Positions 33,590 to 44,948 of a stretch of DNA of 64,000 bases are shown here, one piece after another. A model generated the notes under the pieces. It was not told where the DNA came from and searched no databases. It was given only the letters and a program-made list of their open reading frames with translations. Position 1 is the first letter of the stretch, and every line of letters starts with the position of its first letter. A program made the translations under genes and the position numbers. Location of the stretch: assembly GCA_004369045.1 (NCBI GenBank), contig ML213514.1:852596-916595 (forward strand), given 5' to 3'. The DNA comes from Heliocybe sulcata (taxonomy: Eukaryota > Basidiomycota > Agaricomycetes > Gloeophyllales > Gloeophyllaceae).

Positions 33590-34870
33590 AGTGTCGCCGG
33601 GAACATGGTCTCCAGTCCTAGACGTACTGACGTGAATCCTGCATCATTACTGCTGAGGCGAAGAATACAACTTGGCATGGGCGCGTCCGGTCCAAGAAAG
33701 CGTTATGGCTTGACAATTCGGTAGCACGGGTACACCGAGCGAAAGGCAGGTTTGTTGCAGGATAGTCAATGTACGAATTTGTACTGTTGCTATCCGCGCA
33801 AGCCCCTAGGAATAGGAGAACCCTGGAATTACCTAACCGCTCCTTCTTCCAGTCAGAACAGCGAGGAAAAGCCACGAGTGCATGCAAGTACGTATTTCGA
33901 ACGGAGACCTGAAGACAAGGCTGTCACAATTGAGTCGCAAGGAGGTACTTACGAATATAACCTAGAGACGCGAGAGGTCCGCAATGGTCCGTCAATCGTC
34001 TCTTGCGGACCTTATGCCGGACTACGCGGACGCGTACGGATAGAAGATCCGAAGCTTTAATTCAGCTTCTAAATAATGCTCACTCGCAGCTGGTAGTGGG
34101 AAGATGCGATACGTCTGTAAGTAATGTTTCATTTGCATCTGTCCAAGGATAATGTTGCTGACGTCGGGCCGTTTTCTGCCAGTGTGCTGGAGATATGGCT
34201 CCTTGTTGTTTGATGGCCGCCTTCACAGACGTGCTTAAAGTAAGACCTTCGTGGCGAACAGATGCATCACTATCACAAGGGATTGGTATTCTACTCAGAG
34301 ACCTGAATTTCTATCCTGATGCTTTGCCGCGTATTCCGATAGCCCAGGAATTGTCTTTCGTCATGAAGTCAAGGTACGCACCGCATCTCACACGTATCGA
34401 CTGCTCTTACAGAACAATCCAGAGCCTCCTAGTATTTTTACTAGATGCTCCGATGTACAGAACACCCCGTGCAATATCACCAGTTGGATACTCCTAGAAG
34501 ATACTGGCGGACACGCCTGAACGTCCTAAGGGTCCTAAGAGCTCGAAGGCTGATGTATCGACGTAGGTCCTGTCAATCAAAGACATGATTTTTACATACT
34601 GACAATGGATTCGATAGCTACCATAATTAGATTGTCGAGACGCTGGTTTCCACGCCTTGACGTGTTGCTACGGTGGAAAAGCTCGCAGGAAATGTCTCGG
34701 TAGAACGCTTATCGACAACGCACTAGGAACTTTCTGACAGGATTGCAATGGGTGGCATTCATGGCAAGAGGAAGACTCTCTCATCACTTTGGTCCGAGTA
34801 TAGATGGCCACAAACTACATTCGTACACAAAGTGGAAGAGATGGCCCTACGCCTTTATCCTGCACCTGCG
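33590..34870. other. 1.3-kb stretch with unassigned open frames
   Basis: Plus-strand frames at about 33752-34060 (with ERRPEDKAVTIES and YEYNLETREVRNG) and 34195-34497 (with LSQGIGILLRDLNFYPDALP) look partly coding-like. No domain is recognised and I found no linking splice sites or start. They could be decayed gene pieces. Confidence 0.3.
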
Positions 34871-35938
34871 TTAGGCCGCCCTTTCCAAGATCCACAGAGT
34901 ACCGGTTCCGGGACGGTACAGTACTAGGTGATCGGGGTTTCCGTTGGACTTGTAGTCGAGGGCAAAGCACCTATCAGCAGGGGATTTCAGGTCATAACCC
35001 CCCACGCCGAGGCCAGGATCACCCTGCTGGTAATCGGGCGTATAGGCTGCGCCTGCCCTCTGCAGGATCCACAGGGTGCCCGTGCCGGGACGATACAGGG
35101 TGAGCTCGTCCAGCTTCTCCCCGCCGTCATAGTCGAACGCGAAACAGCGATCTGCCGCAGATTTCAAGTCGTATCCTCCAACACCAAGCCCCGGATCTCC
35201 CTGAGCGTATACAGCTTTAAACTCCGTCCCCTGCTTCTGCACGATCCATAGGGTACCCGTACCCGGCCGATACAGCACGATCTCGTCCAGCTTGCCGTTG
35301 CCCTCCCAGTCGAAGGCGAAGCAACGGTCAGCGGGGGACCTGAGGTCGTAACCCGCAATGCCGAGGCCAGGGTCGCCTTGGGCATAGACAGGGGTGAAGG
35401 TGCCTCTGCAGTGCTGCAAGATCCAAATGGTGCCTGTGCCAGGGCGGTATAATGCGAGGAAGTCGATCCTACCAGAGCTGTTATAGTCGTACGCAAAGCA
35501 GCGATCGGCTTTGGACTTCAAGTCGTATCCTCCAATACCACAGCTCTGGGCGTATACCGCCCTGAACTGGCCACAGTCATTCTTCAAAATCCATATCGTT
35601 CCCGTCCCCGGGCGGTAGCAGACGAGATGGTCAGCTTTTCCGGAGTGGTCGTAGTCGTAAGCGATAATCCTATCGTCAGAGGATTTGAGGTCATAACCCC
35701 CGATACCCTTTCCCGGATCGCCCTCATGATAGATAGGAGCCCAGCAGCCGTTCCAGTTCTTCAGAATCCAAACAGTACCTGTGCCCGGGCGATATAAAAC
35801 GATGTGATCAAGCTTGCCCGAGCTGTCGTAGTCGAAGGCGAAGGCCCTATCGGCGGGCGACTTGAGGTCATAGCCAGCAATGCCCTTGCCTGGATCGCCC
35901 TCAGCATAGACAGGTTTATACGCGGTGACGGCGGACAT
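34871..35938 (-). CDS. six-blade FG-GAP/VCBS-like repeat protein, paralog A
   Basis: An intron-less frame of 355 residues from ATG 35938 (MSAVTAYKPVYAEGDPG). It consists of six repeats of about 57-60 residues with the pattern VYAxGDPGxGIGGYDLKSP, ADRxFAFDYDxSGKLD, and LYRPGTGTIWILK. The Asp-x-Asp-x-x-Gly-x-x-Asp loop in each repeat resembles the calcium-binding loop of FG-GAP/VCBS blades, so a six-bladed beta-propeller is likely. Repeat 3 lacks the DPGxG piece. No signal peptide or membrane helix is present, so it is cytosolic or exported by an unconventional route, as many fungal lectins are. Binding partner and function are unknown. Paralogs lie at 37263-38342 and 41422-42492 on the same strand. 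Confidence 0.85.
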   Translation of the reverse strand: MSAVTAYKPVYAEGDPGKGIAGYDLKSPADRAFAFDYDSSGKLDHIVLYRPGTGTVWILKNWNGCWAPIYHEGDPGKGIGGYDLKSSDDRIIAYDYDHSGKADHLVCYRPGTGTIWILKNDCGQFRAVYAQSCGIGGYDLKSKADRCFAYDYNSSGRIDFLALYRPGTGTIWILQHCRGTFTPVYAQGDPGLGIAGYDLRSPADRCFAFDWEGNGKLDEIVLYRPGTGTLWIVQKQGTEFKAVYAQGDPGLGVGGYDLKSAADRCFAFDYDGGEKLDELTLYRPGTGTLWILQRAGAAYTPDYQQGDPGLGVGGYDLKSPADRCFALDYKSNGNPDHLVLYRPGTGTLWILERAA

Positions 35939-36001
35939 GACGACGGATGGGAGCGGAACGCGTCTGGAATGAGGGAGTCAGTTGAAGTCTCTTTCCCGTA
36001 G

Positions 36002-37262
36002 TTACAATAGTACTTACACTGCTCGGCAACACGAAAGGTGGTGATTATCGAGAGCAGGCCGGTACACCTTTTATATCGTACAAATAAACCTGCCTAAGCC
36101 TGAGTCACGGAAATGGTGTGATCGAATGCGATCTCGGCGACGTCAGACACTATTCTGTGGGAGATGTACAGACTCACACGATTGAAGACGGCTTGTAATA
36201 GCTGAATTGATTAATGACGTTCCCAGCGCTCAGAGGCGTCGGCCTTACCGCAAGACCGCGCTCACCTGCTCGCCCATATCACGAAATGGCTCTCACAATC
36301 TACGCGTGATTTGACACAAGTCAATCATTTGAATGGAAGCAGGAACAAGGAACTCGCATAGCGAAGGCACCATAGGAGCTCTCGAAAAAGTCTGAACAGC
36401 CTTTCGTGCGTGCCTAGCAGCGGGGCCCCAAGCTGGAGCTGTCGGAGAAAAGGCCTGAAGCGCCTGATATGCCTCAGAAGAGAACGGTCCTAGTTAAGAC
36501 ATATTCGAAAACAGATTTCCGGAGCTCTTTCTTGAATGCAAGCCAGAATACGACGATCAGACTAGAGCCAGCCGCGAGCGAAGTTTGTTCTCTTGACCTG
36601 GTATCAACAGAACAGTACTAGGGTCCGGCTGCAGAAACACCCGGAATCGGTTGGCATCTTCCACTTGGAAGCAGGTGTCAGGCATCTTGTTAGGCACACA
36701 ACGTCTGGGAGTCGAGAGCATGCACAACCGAGACCGACAGATTCCCGTAGCCTCGGATGTCTCGCCCTTTTACTGACAGTGAAGATCTCGGAGTCGGCAC
36801 TGTGAGAGATCCGAGGGATGTCGAGACATGAGGAATCCGCTCCTCCGTGCAAATCCAGACCTGTGTGAATGTTCGCGAAAGGCGAGTTACTCCCATTTAG
36901 CCCACGAACCGCTAGCTTTCCCAGTTCCCAATCAGCTGGATTGCGTTCGGTTGCGTAAATGTAGCTGGAATGTGTCGACTGTAACGGGATACGCCAGACT
37001 CCAGATCAGCCAGCAAAGCAACTGCACGAAAAACGCGTTGACGTCCAGACTCGAGGGCGCAACACTCGGAGAATTCCGGCCCAATCACAGTAGCCGACCA
37101 CACCCATAACACGTCCAAATGGAGTATCACCTCTTAGAAGGGAATAAGCCAGACACGTGAGGAGTATATTATGGGAGTCACTACTCGCAACCCGTGGTAC
37201 ACTCAATGTATACTACTTACGTCGATCCTATCGTTAGTACCATTGCTTAACCTGAGCCAATC
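36002..37262. other. intergenic spacer in the blade-repeat array
   Basis: About 1.2 kb between paralogs A and B with only short frames lacking recognisable features. I saw no decayed blade repeats (no DYDxSGKLD-type translation on either strand). It holds the promoter and leader of paralog A near its left end. Confidence 0.4.
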
Positions 37263-38342
37263 TCAGTTCTGCCTCTCCAAAATCCAGAACGTTCCCGTAC
37301 CCGGACGATAAAGGCAAAGATGGTTCGGCGTTCTCGTCTTCCTATAGTCGTACGCGTAGACCAGGTCCGCAGGAGACAGGAGATTGTAACCGCCGATACC
37401 CAAGCCCGGCTCTCCCTGAGCGTAGACAGGCACCCAGTTGTTACCGCCCTGTCTCTGCAAGATCCAGATCGTCCCCGTCCCCGCACGCCACAAAACAAGC
37501 TCGTCAAGCTTGCCACTCCCGTCGTAGTCGAAGGGGATGACCTTGTCAATCGGATTCGCGAGATTATAACCTCCGATACCGACACCAGGCTCGCCCATCT
37601 GGTAGACAGGGAAGAACTTCCCGCGATTGTTCTTGAGTATCCAGATGGTACCCGTACCGGCACGGTACCAGACAAGGTGGTCGAGTTTACCGGTCTGATC
37701 GTAATCGAAGGCGAAGCCTTTGTCAATGGGATTCGCGAGGTTGTACCCGCCGATGCCGGTACCGGGCTCACCCATTTGGTAAACGGGCGAGAACCGACCG
37801 CGCTGGTTCTTCAGTATCCACACGGTGCCAGTCCCGGGACGATACCAGACAAGATGGTCTAGCTTCCCTGTCCCATCATAATCGAACGCAAAGCCTTGGT
37901 CGATTGGGTTCATCAGGTTGTAACCCCCGATACCATTACCCGGCTCTCCCTCAGCGTAAACCGGGCTCCATTTCCCTCGATAGTTTTTAAGAATCCAGCA
38001 GGTGCCAGTACCGGGACGGTAGCATACGAGGTGGTCGGCCCTGCCGGAGTGGTCGTAGTCAAAGGGGAAAATACGATCAGCAGGGTTCTTGAGATTGAAC
38101 CCGCCAATGCCATTCCCGGGTTCGCCCTCCGCGTAAACGGGGCTGAATTTACCGCGCCAGTTATGAAGAATCCAGATGGTGCCTGTGCCAGGGCGGTAGA
38201 GGACGATGTGGTCGAGCCTCCCGGAACTGTTGTAGTCGAATGCGAATGAAAGGTCGACAGGGTTCTTGAGGTTGTATCCTCCGATACCGTTCCCTGGGTC
38301 ACCCTCCGCATAGACGGGCTTGTAGGCAGTGACTGCGGACAT
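37263..38342 (-). CDS. six-blade FG-GAP/VCBS-like repeat protein, paralog B
   Basis: 359 residues from ATG 38342, which begins with the same MSAVTAYKPVYAEGDPG as paralog A. I chose this start because of that match. The frame is open 40 codons further upstream to another ATG, but that extension has no counterpart in A. Six blades are visible. GEPG replaces GDPG in most, and YNLxNPxD replaces YDLKSPAD. Blades 4 and 5 are almost the same (VYQMGEPG, NLANPIDK), suggesting recent internal duplication. Blade 6 has lost the Asp ligands (DYRKTRTPNH). It is predicted to be a soluble beta-propeller without a signal peptide. The partner or ligand is unknown. Confidence 0.85.
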   Translation of the reverse strand: MSAVTAYKPVYAEGDPGNGIGGYNLKNPVDLSFAFDYNSSGRLDHIVLYRPGTGTIWILHNWRGKFSPVYAEGEPGNGIGGFNLKNPADRIFPFDYDHSGRADHLVCYRPGTGTCWILKNYRGKWSPVYAEGEPGNGIGGYNLMNPIDQGFAFDYDGTGKLDHLVWYRPGTGTVWILKNQRGRFSPVYQMGEPGTGIGGYNLANPIDKGFAFDYDQTGKLDHLVWYRAGTGTIWILKNNRGKFFPVYQMGEPGVGIGGYNLANPIDKVIPFDYDGSGKLDELVLWRAGTGTIWILQRQGGNNWVPVYAQGEPGLGIGGYNLLSPADLVYAYDYRKTRTPNHLCLYRPGTGTFWILERQN

Positions 38343-38462
38343 GGCGACACGGTATGGGCCTGCGAGGACATGGTCAGCTGTCGCGCGGACGTAACGCAAT
38401 GAATGAAGGACGTACCTAGACGATAATCCAATCAGGTTCAGAGGAAGATACGCTTCATTCAT

Positions 38463-39722
38463 GGTACTTATGCTTGCCTAAGTTTGTGGTGTCGAGGATA
38501 GACGCAGGTCCCACTGGAAGTCGCGTATGTCAAGGACCGACGTCAACTTAATTGAAGACGTGAGAGCCGGAGACACGGCATGAAACAAAGCTGTGCCAAT
38601 AGTGTAGTCTCGAATTCGCTGCATTTAGATGAGAAGGCTGTCGCGGGATCGACAGAGATACCAAGCATGGACAGATGACGGGATGTCAGGTGAGCAGTCC
38701 GAAATTGATTGACGTCGGTCCCAGACCCTCCCCGATATTAATATACCCAGGCCTGGCTGAATGAATCGATGAAGTACAGAATCGGTGATGCATAGGCACA
38801 ACGAACGACTTGCGTCCTCTTCGCCGGAGGCCACCAAAAATCTACAAGGATACCGAGCTTAATCAAATGTTGTTCCATGGTGAGGGCGTAAGGTACAGCA
38901 AATACCCGACAGATGCGAGATTTGAACGATGTGTCGATATCAAGCAGGTGGTATGGATTGGAAGGAGAAGATGCGGAGAGAGTTAGGTCGGAATTTGATA
39001 CCTTCCTACAGAGGCAAGCTAGCAATAATTGTGTCCATGAGCTTAGCAGTGTTCAGTCGAGAAGCAGTCAGGCACATGAAGGAGTTAGAAAGCCTTTTCG
39101 TAAGGAAATAGAACTGTGTGAGGTGCCAAAAAGCCGCCATGAATGGAAGATGTCCAGTGTTCGACGGATTCTTTCAGAGAATGAGCGAGACGTTTGATGC
39201 CAAAGAAGAGAGGAAGACATCCTCCGATTCTTCGGATGAGCCCCAGAGCAGTTTCCTGTACTGAGTCCAAACATCTGTCCCTTATGCTCGGGCGCTCTCC
39301 CGCTCTGCGGACCTATGAGATCCAGTAATGCGTCGCACTCTCGAGAGCGTGAGGCGAGAGTGGATATCGATAGGTTGTCGACTGCGGAACCCATAGAAGA
39401 CCGTACTCTGCATTCTGAGCAGCCACATCACAAGCTTAGGACTCGCTACTATCATATGAGAGCGCGCCGCGGCATTCTTGCAACCAGAAAGAGTAGTGAG
39501 AGGAGATCGCAGAGCATTCTGCGTACTGCGTACATGATAGAGAGCTATACTGTGGGAATGACGCCTGCGGGTCGAAGCGCCCGCTGATTGGACGGGCGTC
39601 TATCTATACGGAACTCGCCAACCTACGACATTTTGTGAACTGCCTTACTCAAGTAAGTATTGATCTAGGACCTCAAGTACTCATTGATCATTTGCCGAGT
39701 TACAAGCTTATGCGGATTTTAG
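38463..39722. other. intergenic
   Basis: No gene is recognised in this 1.26-kb spacer between paralog B and the epoxide hydrolase. Frames at 38913-39394 on both strands are shadows of one another without domains. Confidence 0.4.
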
Positions 39723-40821
39723 CTAGGTGAATCCGCCCTCTATCCACCCCTCCAGCAGCTTGTTCACCTCGCTCGCGTGACTCAACATGACCCAATGATC
39801 GGCATTAAGGCTCTCTATTCTCACTCTCCCTCCACCCAGGTCCCGTAGCTTCTGACGTTGTGGCTCCGCCAAGCATATGTAATCTTTGTTGGCTGCCACG
39901 AAAAGGATCGGCGCGTCGGGAAAGCTAGCACGATCCTTGGGTATTGATTTATCATCTTCAGCACTGATGCCAGAAGTCATGACTTTGTACCAGTTGAGTG
40001 GAGCTTTCAGGGGACGGAGGGCTCGGCTGGCGACCTCCTTCTCCTCTTCGGTGATGTAGCTTGGCAGCGGACCGATCTTATTGGCGAGTAGCGAGGACTT
40101 GAGAGCCCCGACTCCCGCGACATCCGTCTTCCATATATTAGAGTCGTACGGGAAGACCAACGAGAACATAGAATCCCACTATCACATTATCAATAACTTC
40201 CTAGCCGCGAGAATCGGGGAGAACAACATACATGATCGTCAATAATTCTATCCGCGCCGTCTTCGGAGAAGAACAACCAGTATCCATAGAGTTCGTATCC
40301 CAACGCTTGCTTCGTCTTCTGCAGGTCTGCGGCTAAGTCGGTGTTGTGTCCCGGAGGCAGGTATCCGAGAGCAAGGAATGCATAAGCAGTGAAGCGTTCC
40401 GGATAGTAATTGGCTAGTCTCGATGTAATCTTGGATCCCCTGGAAATGAAAATTGTCAACAAAAAGCGAGTGGATCGGGCCAAATAAATTCAGTGGCTAC
40501 GTACCAGTCGTGGCCTATGACAACCACCTTCTCAAGTCCTTCATAATCCAGTAGATCCACAATATCGCGGCAGATGAGACTTGACCGGTAATCCGCGACA
40601 TTCTCAGGCTTATCGGTCCCACCATACCCAAGCATGTCGGGGACGACGAGCCCGTAGCCTCGATCATGGAAGTAGGCTAATTGGTGTCGCCAGTCGTATG
40701 AGGTGGAAGGAAAGCCGTGGAGGAAGAGCAGGATCGGCTTGCCGCCATGCGGAGGAGAGGAGAAGTAGTGGTATGTCACACCACGCGAGGTCTTGAAGTC
40801 CTTGTACAGAGAAGAGTCCAT
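39723..40821 (-). CDS. soluble epoxide hydrolase-like alpha/beta hydrolase
   Basis: Three exons starting at ATG 40821 and ending at 39723. The alpha/beta-hydrolase layout of epoxide hydrolases is complete. It has the oxyanion motif HGFPSTSYDWRHQ, DMLGYGGTDKP, and the nucleophile elbow VVIGHDW joined by splicing to GSK, giving Asp as nucleophile. The cap contains LNWYKV with a candidate ring-opening Tyr. PILFVAANKDYIC carries the charge-relay acid, and ADHWVMLSHASEV the catalytic His. Such enzymes add water to epoxides of fatty acids or xenobiotics. It has no signal peptide and is likely cytosolic. It sits inside the blade-repeat array on the same strand. A functional link is possible but unproven. 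Confidence 0.88.
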
Positions 40822-41421
40822 TAGTCGAAGACTTCGAGACGCAAGCGAATCACAGAAAAGTCAGTTGGCTGAGAGGAGCGCCAAGCGGTTCCTTTATACG
40901 CAGATGCAATTATCAGGTGCAGACTTGACGGATAGCCAAAATTAGAGCAATATACTCATTTCCCGAGCACGATAACAATGTCCGCCGAGCGGACTGAGTA
41001 ACACAGCCAAAACACCGCTGACATAGCACACAATACGCATGAGCCCATATGAAGGACCAAGACGTGTATGCTGCCTACGCATGCCGGTGCCGACTCAAAG
41101 GCAAGGCAGACGAATGGAGCTGGGGAAGCCGGACATCAATCAGTCGGATCCTTCCTATCAGAGACCGTTATTTCATGATCACCAGATAGCAACATAGTAG
41201 TAGTACATGCATCAAATATGCCGCAGAACGTAACTGAGGAATCGCGTTCCAGGCCGTCGACAGACAACATACATCGGAAACGCTAAGATAGCAACGCCGT
41301 TGGTAGTCATAGTTCGAGGCCGGAAGCGCAAAAAAGGGATGCAAACTGATTAGTGAGCACATCACATAAGCATATCCATAGACACTTACGGCCGCTTCTC
41401 CTCATTCTGGACGAGGAACAC
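40822..41421. other. intergenic
   Basis: 600 nt with the epoxide hydrolase promoter. No gene or repeat is recognised. Confidence 0.4.
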
Positions 41422-42492
41422 TCAGGAAGCTCTCTCCAAGATCCATACAGTTCCCGTGCCCGGTCGGTACGACACCAGATGGTCAGGGTTCCCGTTGCTC
41501 GCGTAGTCGAAGGCGAAGCAGCGATCGATGGGTGACTTGAAGTTATACCCGCCAATGCCCTCTCCAGGTGCATCCTGACGGTACACGGGTTTATACCCCT
41601 CGGTCCCGTTCCTCTCCAAGATCCAAAACATGCCGGTACCAGGGCGGTAGATAACGAGTTCATCGAGGTTGTCTCCCCCATCGTAGTCGTAGGCGAAGCA
41701 GCGATCTGCCGGTGAGTTGAGAGTACACCCTCCTACTCCACCCGAGGCAGTGTCGGTGGTGTAGATAGAAGCGAATCCTGTGCCATTCTTCTGGATAATA
41801 CAGAAAATACCGGCGCCGGGACGGTAGAGAACAATCTCGTCCAGCTTGCCATTGCCCTCGTAGTCGAAAGCGAAGGCACGGTCTGCGTGAGAATCCAGGT
41901 TGTATCCGCCTATGCCATTGTTCTGGGCATAGACAGCGGTAAATGATCCGCAGTCATTCTTCAGAATCCACACCATCCCGGTGCCTGGGCGGTATATGAC
42001 AAGGTGGTCAAGCTTGCCCGTGCTGTCGTAATCGTATGCAAAGATACGGTCCGCGACGGAAGCGAGGTTACAACCGCCAATGCCAGTGCCCGGAACCATC
42101 TGGGCAAAGACGGGCATGAACTGCCCGGCACAGTTCTTGAGAATCCAGATCGTGCCGGTACCCGGGCGGTAAACGAGGAGATGATCTGCTTTGCCGGAGT
42201 GATCGTAGTCGAAGGGACACATGCGGTCATTTGGCGACTTCAAGTCGTACCCGCCGATGCCCTGTCCAGGGGATGACGTCGCATAGACAGCGGTGAATAC
42301 GCCGCAGGTGTTCTTGAGAATGCAGACACATCCTAGGCCAGGGCGGTAGAGTACAACGTGGTCTCGTTTACCTGTGCTGTTGTAGTCGAAGGCGAAGCAG
42401 CGATCGGCCGACGCTTTGAGGTCGTAGCCTCCGATGCCATAGCCTGGGTCGCACTGGGCATATACGGCTCTGTAAACATCGGTGCACGACAT
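41422..42492 (-). CDS. six-blade FG-GAP/VCBS-like repeat protein, paralog C
   Basis: An intron-less frame of 356 residues from ATG 42492 (MSCTDVYRAVYAQCDPG). It has six blades as in paralogs A and B but is more diverged and richer in cysteine (for example in the CVCILKNTCG and GGCNLAS segments). Blade 4 lacks the DPGxG piece, as blade 3 does in A. The Asp-rich loop is kept in most blades (FDYDHSGKADH, YDYDSTGKLDH, FDYEGNGKLDE). It ends with WILERAS, like A (WILERAA) and B (WILERQN), so the C-terminal blade is homologous in all three. A soluble beta-propeller is predicted. Function unknown. Confidence 0.85.
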   Translation of the reverse strand: MSCTDVYRAVYAQCDPGYGIGGYDLKASADRCFAFDYNSTGKRDHVVLYRPGLGCVCILKNTCGVFTAVYATSSPGQGIGGYDLKSPNDRMCPFDYDHSGKADHLLVYRPGTGTIWILKNCAGQFMPVFAQMVPGTGIGGCNLASVADRIFAYDYDSTGKLDHLVIYRPGTGMVWILKNDCGSFTAVYAQNNGIGGYNLDSHADRAFAFDYEGNGKLDEIVLYRPGAGIFCIIQKNGTGFASIYTTDTASGGVGGCTLNSPADRCFAYDYDGGDNLDELVIYRPGTGMFWILERNGTEGYKPVYRQDAPGEGIGGYNFKSPIDRCFAFDYASNGNPDHLVSYRPGTGTVWILERAS

Positions 42493-44948
42493 CGCGCTGA
42501 TAGGGTATGGACTGAAACGCTGGTAAGCAAGAGCATTATCTCCAGTTGGAGCTCCACGTACCTTTGTCTTGGGGAGAGGGGGATGACCACTTGGACAGAA
42601 CCGTTGCGGCTTTTATGTCCTCGGACAGAATTGCATGGGAGAAATGGTTAATCGGACATTTCTAAGGAAAGTCCAGTGTAAGGTCACCGGACACGCGCTG
42701 CTGAACAACTTACTGCAGTTCTCAATGAGATTGGACAATAACGAAGCTGATCAGACATCCGTAGAACATCGGTGACAACACATAGCCGTGATTATGTGCA
42801 AAGTGCAGTATACTTAGTAACAAATTGCAATTCGCAAGCTTGGAAGATGACATGGGGTGTATTCCAGTCCATATAAGCAGATCGACAAGCGCGCACTCCT
42901 GCGAGAAGTGATACCACCTCCAGCGCCTCCTCGGACACAAACAGGATGAAGAAGTAGTGTCCAAGCATATCCGGCGCGCAGCTGCGAACCTGTGATATAT
43001 TGCGACCGGGACAATATGATGAGAAGTATCCAGATAGAAATCGAGGATTCGACGTATCTTGACTTGCCCGATATAATTTATGCCGTGCGCACAGCGGGAG
43101 CCTCGCATTCCGCGAGAAGCGCTGGAAGTACAAACTCGGCGTGGAACGACAAAGTCGCGAGGGTCACCTGCATACGTTTATTGGTTAGGCCCCAAAGGAA
43201 CCCAATCGTCGATAGACGCGCTCAGTGCGCTATGAAACTGGGCTCCCATGGAGGGGCTATGATAAGAGCAAAACCAGGATAAGTCGATCAGAACATTGAA
43301 GATGAGACCTGTGTCATCGTCGTGCATTCCATACATTCAGAAGTCCCATGTTCACCAGAATAGCATTTGTCCCATACTAGTTCACATCGGTGCATCAGGA
43401 AACCGGGATTTCTCCGCCTGGAGACGGCATCTCCACGGCCCCATCCGGCCCGAGATGGAGACGCGCTCTCCGGATGGAGACACCTTTTCCAGATGGAGAC
43501 CGCTCTTACCTCTAATGCTAAGTCTCGAGAGCGTCGAGGTAGCGGGCGTTATTGGGTGTGTTCTATCATGAATCTGTGGTGTATATACATGTTCTGAAAA
43601 CAAAATTACTGCAAGTAATTGCTTTGTTCATGTCATGTACACCAATAATGCCGAGAAAATGTACTTACAGGGTACCCCAGCCCTTGTAAGACCCGGAATT
43701 TATCTAGGACACGTTTCAATATCTATTTTATGTACATCTGGAATGTATGGACCACCTCCAGGACCCCTCCGAGCCCTACTCAGTCCGCATAGACTCGGGA
43801 CAGGTCCCGCCACAGCCACGTGCTGTCTCCATCTGGCTCCATCTGGAGAGACGTGTCTCCATCTAGGCCGGGCCGGAGACGGCCATTTCCATAATAAGGG
43901 GGTACCTCTCCATCACTCCATCGCTCCAGGTGGCGCCACATGGTTCGGCTGGAGATATCCGAGGTTCCTGATGTGGTAGGATGGAGAAGCCAGTGAATTA
44001 CTTGCAAGCGCCTCAAGAACGACAGCATCAGAGACGGCAGCGAGATGAGACCGATGCTATGGAGTGCCGCAGTGCGAGGATGGGTAGCACAGCTCCGTGA
44101 TTAATACAGTTGGTACTCAGAATAGCGACGTAGCCTGAGGCCTGCGGTACTACCGGTGCGCACCGTTTGGCGTAGAGGAGGCGACTAGCAAGGTGAGAGA
44201 CCCTGGTTGAAATTCGAGAATATTGCAACTGATTTGCTCTTGTATTTAACATACAGTAATCACGCCACAGTCTCCGCCACCGTCCTCATCACTAGGTTTT
44301 CTCGTGCAACCGTCCAGCATCCCAGGTAACTTTGACATGAGAGTTCGAGCGTTTACAGATCATCACAGAGTCGGAGACAAGAGTGCGCTGCACTCCTTGA
44401 ACACTATTACTTCAATAGAAGATCCAGGCACCTTGGTGCTATGAACCGCATACAAATCCAACACGGCCAGTACGCCATCTGGCAGCTATTAATATATAAA
44501 GATCCGTTTGACAGTCACATATGAATTCAGGGAATCCGCAGCTGGGTAGTATAGCAGAAGCTTATAAGCTACATTGATCATCTGCTATATGTGGCCTCGG
44601 AGAATTCTGGAGGCAAGGAAGACAAACATCGCTACAGCCTATTTGGTGTGGACCTTGCATGATAACAAATGCCCGTTGTGCATGCGTTTCTCGAGTACAA
44701 GTACTGGCCAGAGTTCCCGCCAAATTGGCCGTTAATATTCGGTGACCGAGATAAATAGAAAATAAATGTCAGTAATATCTGATAAGATATTGGATGGCGC
44801 AATTCGTTCACCAATCGGAGCATCTTATCAATCCGCCGCCCGAATCCCCGACTTCAGCCTCTTCTTTGCCTCCGACTCATCCATTCTCTTCTGGCCTCTC
44901 CAAGTTATCATCTACTTGCTTTACCAACGCGGAAAATAATCCACCGAG
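42493..44948. other. 2.4-kb gene-free stretch with a foldback repeat
   Basis: No protein-coding gene is recognised. The middle (43385-43985) is a foldback element, listed separately. The right part (44250-44948) should contain the glutaredoxin promoter. Confidence 0.45.
43385..43985. repeat. foldback/MITE-like element with imperfect terminal inverted repeats
   Basis: The left end reads CATCAGGAAACCGGGATTTC and the right end, as reverse complement, reads CATCAGGAACCTCGGATATC. Similarity continues inward for about 100 nt as TGGAGA/TCTCCA-rich sequence: GATGGAGACGCGCTCTCC at about 43452 against GATGGAGACACGTCTCTCC on the reverse strand at about 43855. The central 300 nt is unrelated and AT-richer. 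This arrangement fits a non-autonomous DNA transposon. Exact ends and target-site duplication could not be fixed. Confidence 0.55.
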
